Assembly: GCF_009498275.1 (NCBI RefSeq)
Contig: NZ_CP045643.1
Location: forward strand, 8,184,001-8,248,000
Source: Streptomyces fagopyri
Lineage (GTDB): Bacteria > Actinomycetota > Actinomycetes > Streptomycetales > Streptomycetaceae
Length of the DNA stretch: 64,000 nt
Reading direction: 5' to 3'
Part shown: positions 26,501 through 32,258 of the stretch, one piece after another
Layout: each line of letters starts with the position of its first letter
Numbering within the stretch: the first letter of the stretch is position 1
The notes under the pieces: generated by a model
Seen by the model: the letters and a program-made list of their open reading frames with translations, nothing else
Told to the model about the DNA's origin: nothing
The model's database searches: none
Position numbers and translations under genes: made by a program

Positions 26501-29500
26501 GCCTTCCTCGCCCTGGCCCTGGAGGCCGCCTCGGCGCCCCACGGCGGTGAGGCGCCGGACGGCGCCGAGGTGCGACTCGCCGACGTCAGGTTCGAGCGAC
26601 CCCTGGCGATCGACGCGGAGCGGCCCGTACGAGTGCAACTGGTCCTGCGGCCCGCCGCGGACGGCGCGCGTGACTTCACCATCTCCTCGGCTCCCAGCGG
26701 TGAGCGGCCGGCCCGGTGGGAGCGGCATGTCACCGGACGCGTCCTCACCGGCGCCGCCGAACCCGCACCCGCCACGGAGGACGAGCCCGCCACGGACGAC
26801 GAGCCCGCCGCGCTGCGCGAGAGGTGCCGTGAGGAAGCAGACCTGTCGGCCGTCTACGCGGGGCTGGCCGCGCTCGGCATCGACTACGGCCCCGGCTTCC
26901 GGGGCCTGGAACAGGGCCACCGCGCGGATGCCGAAGCGGTGGGCCGGCTCGCCCGTCGCCCGGCCGCCGGTCATCTCGTGCACCCCGCCGTGCTCGACGC
27001 CGCCTTCCACACCGCGGCCCTCCCAGTGAACGCACCCGAAGGCCGGGCGTTCGTGCCCGCCGGTGTCGGGCGGCTGCGTCACACCGGCCTCGGCGGAACT
27101 CCCGCGTGGTCGACCTGCCGACTGCGTTCCGTGGAGGACGACACGGCGCTGCTCGACCTGAGGCTCTGGGACGAGAACGACCAACTGGTCCTGGAAGCGA
27201 CGGGGTTCGCACTGACCGCGCTCACGCGCGCGGACGACTCGCTCTTCGAGACCCGCTGGCAGCCACGCTCGGACGCGCGGGAGCCGGCCGGCCGGGGCGG
27301 GTGGCTCCTCCTGGCCGACGGGACCGGCGTGGGGGCCGCCCTCGCGGAGCGGCTGGCAGCAGCCTCGGCACCGCACGTGATCGCCCGCACGGGAGAGACG
27401 TTCGGCAGCGAGGGACCGGGTCGTTACGTCCTCGATCCGGCCGACCCGGGACAGGTGGCCCGGCTGCTCGCCGAGGCCTTCGCCGACGGACCGCCCGAAC
27501 GAGTGGTGCAGTTGTCCGCACTCGACGCACCCCCGATCGAGGACACCGCCACGGCCGAGGAGGCCGCGCGCCGGTGCTGCCTCAGCACCCTGCACCTGGT
27601 GCGGGCGCTCACCGATCACCCGCAGGGCCGCGCCCCACGTCTGTTCCTGGTCGTTCGCGGAAGCCAGGCAGCCGGTGGCAGCACGCGGGTGACACACCCG
27701 CAACAGGCGCTCGCCTGGGGCTTCGGGCTCGCGGTGGCCCAGGAGTACCCGGAACTGTCGACCACGCTGATCGACCTGCCGGAGACGGACGGCGACGACG
27801 CCCTGTGGACGCAGCTGCGGCACGCGGACGACGAACGGCTCGTCGCCCTGCGGGAGTCGGGCCGGCTGGTACCGCGGCTGGCCCGCACCCGGCCCGACGA
27901 CGGCGGCCACGACGGGATCACCGCGGACGGCGTGTACCTGATCACGGGCGGTCTCGGCGGCCTCGGCCGGGTGGTCGCCGAGCGGCTGGTCCGCCGGGGT
28001 GCCCGCAGGCTGGCCCTGATGAGCCGCGGCGCACCCGACGCGGGCACGGCGGGCTGGATCACGGGGCTCGAAGCGCGCGGTGTCACCGTCTGTCTCGCCC
28101 GCGCGGACGTCGCCGACCGCGACGGTCTGACGGCCGCCCTGAACACCGTGCGCCAGGCGGCCGGACCGGTCGCCGGGATCGTCCACGCGGCCGGGGTCCT
28201 CGACGACGCCACCGTGGCCACCCTGACCGGCGACCGGGTCCTGAACGTGCTCGCACCCAAGGTCCTCGGCACCGTCCTGCTCACCGAACTCGTCCCGGAG
28301 GCACAGCAGTTCGTTTTCTTCGCCTCGGCGGCCGGCCTGCTCGGCTCGGCCGGACAGAGTCCGTACGCGGCCGCGAACGCCTTCCTCGACGCCTGGGCGC
28401 ACCATCTGTCCCGTACCGACCGCAGGGCGCTGAGCCTGGACTGGGGCGCCTGGGCCGGGGTCGGCATGGTCGCCGGGTCCGGGACCCGGGCCGCCGAGAC
28501 CGGCCGGTCGGGCCTGATCGCGTTCTCCCCGGGGGAGGGCGGCGACCTGTTCGAGCGGGTGCTCACCACCTCCCGCCGCCAGCTCGCGCCCCTGGCCCTG
28601 AACCGGGAGATCCTCTCGCTCGACCCGGACACGGCCCGCGACCGCCCGATCCTGGGTGACCTGATCACCGTCACGGACGCCTCGGCGGACACCGACGCCC
28701 TCGTCACGCGGGTGTTCGCGGCGACCACGGACCAGGATCGGACCACACGGCTCGAAGCGTACGTACGTGCCAAAGTCGGCCAGATCTCCGGCGGTGCGGT
28801 CGACGTGTCCGCGACCACTGCCCTCAAGGAACTGGGCCTGGACTCCTTGATGCTCGTCCGGCTGCGCAACGCCTTCGCGCGCGAACTGGGCGCAGAAGTC
28901 CCCACCACCGCCGTCTTCTCGGCGTCCGACATCCAGGGCCTGGCACGGGCGTTGGGCGAGGTCCTGCCCGAACGCCGCCCGGGGGCGGGGGAAGAGGAAC
29001 GGCGGCCCGAGCCCGTACCGGAGGTGCCCGAGAGCGAACTGCGACCCGCGACCCGCGACATGGTACGGCTGCTGCGCAGCGCCCGACCGGACATGCCCGA
29101 CGCGGCACACGCCATCGGCCTCGCCGTACGGCTGACCGCGCCGACCACCCGTGAGGCGCTCGCCGACATCCTGACCCGGCTGGCCGGACGTCACGCCGCC
29201 TTGCGCACGGCACTGGAGGGAACGGGCGGACCGGGCCGGAAGATGCGCGTGGAACGGGAGTTGGCCTCGCCGCCACTGCGCTGGACGAGCGTGAGCGGCG
29301 ACGCCGGACCCGACGCCGCCGACCGGCTGCGCCACCTCCTGGAGGCACCGTTCGACCTGACGGACCCGCCCCTGTGGCGCTTCGAGCTGCTGGACGCCGG
29401 CGAGGACGGTCAGCTCCTCGTGTTCGGCGCGCACCACGCGGTGGGCGATCTGCAGTCGCTGCTGCTCGTCGCGGGGGAGATCGACGCCGAGCTGGCCGGC

Positions 29501-32182
29501 ACCTCGCTGGGCGACACCGTCACCAATCGTGACATCGACCTCCTGACCGAGGCCCAGCGCACCGCCGACACCCACGGGGCGGGCACGGCCGAGTGGCGCG
29601 AGGCCTTCCACGGCGCCGCGCGCCTCGACCTGACCCTCGCCCGGCCGCGCCCGGCGACCCGTTCGTACCGGGCCGGGAGCGTGACCGTGGAGATACCCGA
29701 CGGGCTCATGGAACGGGTGACGGCGGCCGCGAGCCGACTCGCCGTCACACCCGCCGCCTTCTGCCTGGGCACCCTGACCGTGCTGCTGGCCAGGACGCGG
29801 GAACGGGAGCGATTCGTCCTGGCCGTGCCCGTCGACACCCGGATCCACGCCGACGCGTACGACGCGGTGGGCTTCTTCGGAGTGCCCGTCCCGTTCCCGG
29901 CGCAGGCGGGGGCGGGGGAGCCGATCGAGGACGTGCTGCGCCGCACGGACGCGCGCCTGGACCGGGTCCTCGCGAAGGGCGCCATGTTCTCGGACGTGCT
30001 GCCGACCCTCGCCGGACAGGGGCTGCACCGGACGAACGCGCCCCTCGTGGAGGTGTACTTCAACTACGTACGCTCGTCCGCCGGCCGTCTCGAACGGCTG
30101 GAGGTGCTCCCCGCCGGAACGGGGTACTCCGAACTCGACCTCATGATCACCATGACCCCGGACGCGGGCCGCGTCCGTCTCGACCACAACCTCGACATTC
30201 TGGACGCGACGACCTCGACGGACCTGGCGCGCCAGTTCCTGCGCCTGCTCGCGGATGCGGCCGAGGACCCCACGGCGGCGGTCCGCGCGACGGCGGAAAC
30301 GAAGGGTGGAGTGACGGCCTCGGACCGTCCGGTGGAGGACACCGGCCGCGTGCTGGACGAAACCGGCCCTGTGCCGAGGAACACCGGCCGTGCGGGGGAG
30401 AACCTCGGCCGTGTGGTGACGGAGACGCCCGGCGCGGCGGCCGGGACGGTCGGTGCGACGGCGGGCGACGGCGGTGCGGTGACGGGCGCCCCTCTCGCGG
30501 ACGAGCCCGCCGCCCGTCCGCGCCGCTCGCTCGCGCTCGCCGCCACCTTCGCGCTCGGTCATCTGCCCCTGCTGTGCGCGGCGGCGGTCGAGGAGGAGAG
30601 CGGCGAGGAGCGGACGCGGGACGGAGCGTGCGACACGGCGCCCGGCCGGATACGGGACGCGGCGCCCGACCGGGCACGGGACGCGGGCCCGGCGGTCGCG
30701 GAAGCCCCGTACCATCAGGTGCTCGCCGCACTGCGCGACCCGTCGGGCGTGTTCGCCGCCCCCGCTTCGACGGTGGGTGTGGTGCTGCTGCGGGCGGTGG
30801 ACCTGGAACGGTTCGGCCAGGTGACCGACGCCGTGCTGGACGAGCTGCGCACCGCGTACCGGGCGGCGCTGGAATCCCTGTCCGAACGGACCCGCGGGCC
30901 GCTCGTCGTGGGCTTCCCGCCCTCCGCGCGCCCGGAGGACCGCTTCACCCGGTGGGAGATGGGCCTCGCCGCCGAACTCACCGACCTCCCCGGCATCGCG
31001 GTGCTCCGCCCGGACGACTGGACACGCCACCACACCGCCGCGGAACGCTTCGACGAACGGACCGAGCGGCTGGCCCACCTCCCCTTCACTCCGCGTTTCC
31101 AGGCCGCGATGGCCCTGCGGGTGGCCGAGGTCGTACGAGCGGTACGGCGCCCCGCGCCCAAGGTCATCGCGGTGGACGGCGACCAGACCCTGTGGGGCGG
31201 GGTGGCCGGGGAGATCGGCCCCGACGCGGTGGACCTGACCGGACCACGCGCCCTTCTCGCGCGCAGGCTGCTGGAGTGGCGGGCCGCGGGCGTGCTGCTG
31301 GCACTGGTCAGCAACAACGACGAGGACACGGTACGAGCCGTCCTGGACCGCCCGGACAGCCTGTTGAAGACCGAGCACTTCAGCGCGGTCTCCGCCACCT
31401 GGGGGCCGAAGCCGGCCCGACTCGCCGCGGCGGCGCGCACGCTCGGCCTGGGACTCGACAGCTTCCTCTACCTGGACGACAACCCCGTCGAGATCGCGGC
31501 GATGCGGTCGGCGCTGCCGCAGGTGCTGTCACTGACCTGCCCGCCGGCGCCCGAACTCGGCGACTTCCTGGACCGGTTGTGGCCGTTGGTCCCGAGGCCG
31601 GCGACGGCCGAGGACGGGTCGCGGGCACGGTTCTACACGCAGGAGCGGGAACGGGACGCGGCCCGCGAACAGGCCGGGTTCGAGGAGTTCCTCGCCGGAC
31701 TGGAGCTTGAGGTCGACATCCGGGCCCTGGCCGAGGACGACATGGAGCGGGCCGCGCAACTGGTGCGCCGTACCAACCAGTTCGTCCTCCACCCGAGATC
31801 GTCCGACGGTGGAGATCTGGCGCGGTGGCGGGAACGCGGCGAGGTGTGGACGGGCACGGCCCGCGACCGGTTCGGCGACTACGGGCAGATCGGCCTGCTC
31901 GCCCTGCGCGCGGAAGGCGGCCGACTGGACGTCCTCGCCTGGTCGATGAGCTGCCGTGCGCTCGGCCGCGGTGTCGAGGAGCGGATGCTGCGGTGGCTGG
32001 CCGACCGCGCGGACGAGTTGGGCTGCGCCGAGGTCCGTCTGACGGCGGAGCGCACCGCGCGCAACCTGCCGGCCCGGCGTCTGCTGGCCGCGCTCGGTGG
32101 CGGCGACCAGGACGACGAGCGGATGGAGAGTGTGGTCACGCCCGAGCAACTGCGGGCCTTCCGTTCCTGGCGGCGACCTTGA
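17534..32182 (+). CDS. Type I PKS megasynthase: two modules, then C and FkbH domains
   Basis: A 4,882-aa assembly-line enzyme (start ATG 17534, GAGGA upstream). Domains: ACP1 18-94 (site LGLGSRQ, FAAL acceptor); KS1 119-544 (Cys286); AT1 666-1014 (Ser759 in GHSQG, YASH 859-862, predicted methylmalonyl-CoA); DH1 1029-1309 (His1062, but the motif Pro is Ser); a truncated ER remnant 1513-1669; KR1 to 1906 (Tyr1826, LDD B-type motif); ACP2 with Ser1996; KS2 2065-2488 (Cys2232); AT2 2584-2935 (Ser2677, atypical FASH 2777-2780); DH2 2943-3235 (His2978, intact HxxxGxxxxP); KR2 (Tyr3611, LDD); ACP3 with Ser3771; a condensation domain 3836-4253 (HHAVGD, His3968/Asp3972); an Ala/Gly/Thr-rich linker; and an FkbH-like HAD domain from about 4331 to the end (DGDQTLWGG, Asp4548/Asp4550; YLDDNP; MSCRALGRGVEE). 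FkbH enzymes load a glyceryl unit from 1,3-bisphosphoglycerate onto a carrier protein. The acceptor is probably the carrier domain opening the next gene, 76 bp downstream. There is no thioesterase. Confidence 0.95.
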   Translation: MPANESPKQLPETSATTPEDVRAWLVSAVAEAAGLTASAVAADRPIAELGLGSRQLVTLAADLSERLGRPLEPSLVFNHPTIEAITATVLGEGPTATADLVPTPDPARAPDSARAGGDLAIISMACRFPGGADDPEALWRLLAEGEDAVGEVPAGRWDTHALLDPDPEAAGKAYTLRGGFLTGIDRFDAPFFGISAREAAAMDPQQRLLLLTGWEAIERAGIVPETLNGSLTGVYIGLYESGYLASARLDQLDGHVGTGSASSVASGRIAYTLGLQGPAVTVDTACSSSLVALHLAARALANGECDLALAGGATLLVTPRGHVEFSRLGGLSPTGRCSPFSTGADGVVWAEGCGLVLLKRLADARRDGDRVLAVVKGSAVNQDGRSQGLSAPNGLAQARVLRAALDDAGLRPEDLDYVEAHGTGTRLGDPVEGQALASVFGPGRPADRPLGVGSLKSNIGHTQAAAGIGGVIKTVLSLGHELLPASLHAEIPTEHVDWAGGGLRVHSDARAWPRRGDRVRRAGVSAFGISGTNAHVVLEEAPPRDEPRPTATSAGAATATATPGRRQDTEEPGAVPDAALFPLSARTLPALRGQATRLLDALVARPDTALPAVAATLAHHRTHFEHRAVLRAADRDELLIGLRALAAGQSDTGLLVGPRQTRPPGKLAFVFPGQGSQWPGMARELLDRSTVFADELDRCDAALRPFTVWSVAAVLRGDEGAPPLDRVDVVQPALFAVMVSLAAVWRARGVRPDAVVGHSQGEVAAACVAGALSLNDAAAVVALRGQALTALSGTGAMAVVGLPHTEVEAHLAGLGGRVSVAAVNSGRSTVIAGDTRPLESLLADLDRQQVFVRRLDVDYASHSARVEPLHATILGELDGVTACPTPVAWYSTVTGEPVTEELEADYWYANLREPVRFAPTVERMVADGYRFFVELSPHPSLVTALLTVAEDSGHEDLAAVGSLRRDEDGPACLDRATAELHVRGRPVDWCRPVPDAETAGLPTYAWDARSYWTDPEPAADAPGLLDRAAHPLLGIQLQSADETRWTFRHEWSAATADWLPDHTVFGRTVVSGTTLMELCRAALAVARPDVPGDVTGLLLLAPLVLPESGTVEVSVEVATAGSAPEITVHARPRGRQDPDWTLHATASAAVPVPAPPARPPVWPESAESLWTTRTYERLNALGLGYGPAFQGVRSAVTTTVDGELLARLSLPSAARERTDPYPVHPALLDAALHVAAALDTGGASDGRVLLPVAVGRCVLPPGGTGDLTALVRRSGGSGTDLTLDVTLWDTDGSFAGRLEDVRLRAADPADLNGASENGRHLYEVAWTAAPEEPAGAPGAVWAVHGDHSGPDVAAAVRGLEAAGLQVRETDADILVRFWPRPAPDAEPGSTAQELAAAALAELRHLAALAEDRLPARTVWVTRDALATGVADTVSGLAQSVLWGMARSARTEHPHLGLTLLDLDGSEAPTDGLLAAVTLAAEPELALRSGSLLVPRLVRARAADTLRIPAGDQYELTGLATEPALCAVAAHALAPGQVRIQVHAVAVPGPGGASPRTACAGVLTEAGTDTGDLAAGLRVCALAETPPGSEAVADARLLAVVPDGVPFTTAAALALTADGAHGAGEAAAALRAALVGPARPVRPRALPVTGARGALRRRAASGEPVVLDLVGRPDPTPTDGTVLITGGLGAVGRHIARHLAEQGVPRLLLTSRRGPGDPRAEELTAELTALGAEVEIAACDAADADALAGVLARVPAESPLRGVVHCAGVLDDGVIAGLTPERLARVLRPKVDGAAHLHRLTADLPLDLFLLVSSAAGVVGTAGQAGYAAANAFLDQLAHHRAALGLPGVSVAFGAWAGEGLAAEHADLERMARAGHRAVTPDQGRDLVRLALLRGVPHLVAWSLDLNRLRENTTATDDPSTALWRSLLPAPRAGRRDGEGPADHGEGLADRLARLPEAERAAHVLALVREETARALGLRSAESVRPDRPLRELGMDSVTAVELRNRIGTRIGSRLPATLLFDHPTAARLTGHLLATALVVDGPRARRSLPGPRPARDTAPPSDEPLALVGMACRLPGGVHDPEGLWNLVAEGRDAVGPFPEARWDVPSLYDPDPDALGKSYAREGGFLDDLDAFDAGFFGITPKEAAAMDPQQRVLLETAWEALERAGIVPADLAGSPTGVYVGMFGSDYLAGSRLDQLDGYVGTGSALSVASGRLAYTLGLNGPALTVDTACSSSLVALHLAAQALRSGECDLALAGGVTLMVTPGTFVEFSRLRGLSPTGRCRSFSDDADGAVWAEGAGMVVLKRLGDARRDGDEVLAVLRGTAVNQDGRSQGLSAPNGPAQEQVVRRALELSGLAPADIDHVEAHGTGTTLGDPIEANALAEVFGASRPQDRPLHLGSLKSNIGHTQAASGVLGLIKVVQSLRHGSLPRTLHAGTPSRHVDWDGSGLRLLREPAPWPSTGERVRRAGVSAFGISGTNAHLIVEEAPRAEERPTPETGTAKRLFVLSGRGESAVRGQAARLSRHLTKDVGLADVAHTLARHRGHFERRAGIVAGDRDELRARLDALASGRTPASRPHDGPTGKVAFVLAGHGGQWPGMGMELADESEAFHEELSRIDEAVQRHVGWSVLNVLRAPEEFAPLDRTEFLQPVLFALNAALAAAWRALGVRPDAMVGHSLGEIAAAYTAGALTLDDAAAVVTGRAGAVAPLVGQGGMLSLELPSAEVGELLAPHRGRLFVAAVNSPRSTAVSGDAEALEGLRRQLDEQGVPVRRLSTPFASHTPLMDPVREDLLERLAGIRGSRTPTPLYSTVLAAPVPGDRLDADHWYANLGGPVRFAETIRRMLDDGYRYFVELSPHPSLTASVEAVAAEAGIDAVAVGSLGRQRDGQAVLLDGLGELYEAGYTPDWPVLFPGRRRADLPTYAFSRERHWLAPAPAAATAEGSPLLGTHVEASDTPDRHLFQSEIDLRDSRFAYLADHRVGGEVWLPGAAFLALALEAASAPHGGEAPDGAEVRLADVRFERPLAIDAERPVRVQLVLRPAADGARDFTISSAPSGERPARWERHVTGRVLTGAAEPAPATEDEPATDDEPAALRERCREEADLSAVYAGLAALGIDYGPGFRGLEQGHRADAEAVGRLARRPAAGHLVHPAVLDAAFHTAALPVNAPEGRAFVPAGVGRLRHTGLGGTPAWSTCRLRSVEDDTALLDLRLWDENDQLVLEATGFALTALTRADDSLFETRWQPRSDAREPAGRGGWLLLADGTGVGAALAERLAAASAPHVIARTGETFGSEGPGRYVLDPADPGQVARLLAEAFADGPPERVVQLSALDAPPIEDTATAEEAARRCCLSTLHLVRALTDHPQGRAPRLFLVVRGSQAAGGSTRVTHPQQALAWGFGLAVAQEYPELSTTLIDLPETDGDDALWTQLRHADDERLVALRESGRLVPRLARTRPDDGGHDGITADGVYLITGGLGGLGRVVAERLVRRGARRLALMSRGAPDAGTAGWITGLEARGVTVCLARADVADRDGLTAALNTVRQAAGPVAGIVHAAGVLDDATVATLTGDRVLNVLAPKVLGTVLLTELVPEAQQFVFFASAAGLLGSAGQSPYAAANAFLDAWAHHLSRTDRRALSLDWGAWAGVGMVAGSGTRAAETGRSGLIAFSPGEGGDLFERVLTTSRRQLAPLALNREILSLDPDTARDRPILGDLITVTDASADTDALVTRVFAATTDQDRTTRLEAYVRAKVGQISGGAVDVSATTALKELGLDSLMLVRLRNAFARELGAEVPTTAVFSASDIQGLARALGEVLPERRPGAGEEERRPEPVPEVPESELRPATRDMVRLLRSARPDMPDAAHAIGLAVRLTAPTTREALADILTRLAGRHAALRTALEGTGGPGRKMRVERELASPPLRWTSVSGDAGPDAADRLRHLLEAPFDLTDPPLWRFELLDAGEDGQLLVFGAHHAVGDLQSLLLVAGEIDAELAGTSLGDTVTNRDIDLLTEAQRTADTHGAGTAEWREAFHGAARLDLTLARPRPATRSYRAGSVTVEIPDGLMERVTAAASRLAVTPAAFCLGTLTVLLARTRERERFVLAVPVDTRIHADAYDAVGFFGVPVPFPAQAGAGEPIEDVLRRTDARLDRVLAKGAMFSDVLPTLAGQGLHRTNAPLVEVYFNYVRSSAGRLERLEVLPAGTGYSELDLMITMTPDAGRVRLDHNLDILDATTSTDLARQFLRLLADAAEDPTAAVRATAETKGGVTASDRPVEDTGRVLDETGPVPRNTGRAGENLGRVVTETPGAAAGTVGATAGDGGAVTGAPLADEPAARPRRSLALAATFALGHLPLLCAAAVEEESGEERTRDGACDTAPGRIRDAAPDRARDAGPAVAEAPYHQVLAALRDPSGVFAAPASTVGVVLLRAVDLERFGQVTDAVLDELRTAYRAALESLSERTRGPLVVGFPPSARPEDRFTRWEMGLAAELTDLPGIAVLRPDDWTRHHTAAERFDERTERLAHLPFTPRFQAAMALRVAEVVRAVRRPAPKVIAVDGDQTLWGGVAGEIGPDAVDLTGPRALLARRLLEWRAAGVLLALVSNNDEDTVRAVLDRPDSLLKTEHFSAVSATWGPKPARLAAAARTLGLGLDSFLYLDDNPVEIAAMRSALPQVLSLTCPPAPELGDFLDRLWPLVPRPATAEDGSRARFYTQERERDAAREQAGFEEFLAGLELEVDIRALAEDDMERAAQLVRRTNQFVLHPRSSDGGDLARWRERGEVWTGTARDRFGDYGQIGLLALRAEGGRLDVLAWSMSCRALGRGVEERMLRWLADRADELGCAEVRLTAERTARNLPARRLLAALGGGDQDDERMESVVTPEQLRAFRSWRRP

Positions 32183-32258
32183 GCGGGGACGGCGGCGGGG
32201 GTGGCCCGAGCTGTGACAGCGGTACGGGAAACGACAGTGCACAGGGTGAAGGGCTCTC

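Noticed and set aside
26360..31378. 1,672-codon open frame antisense to the PKS
   Set aside because: It mirrors the GC-biased PKS codons. Its translation is low-complexity Arg/Gly/Pro/Val without domains, and the sense frame has complete KR, ACP, C and FkbH motifs.
30526..32182. FkbH domain as a GNAT loading domain or methoxymalonyl supply enzyme
   Set aside because: The HAD motif DGDQTLWGG identifies the HAD-IIIC/FkbH family. The dehydrogenases needed for methoxymalonyl-ACP (FkbG/I/K types) are absent.
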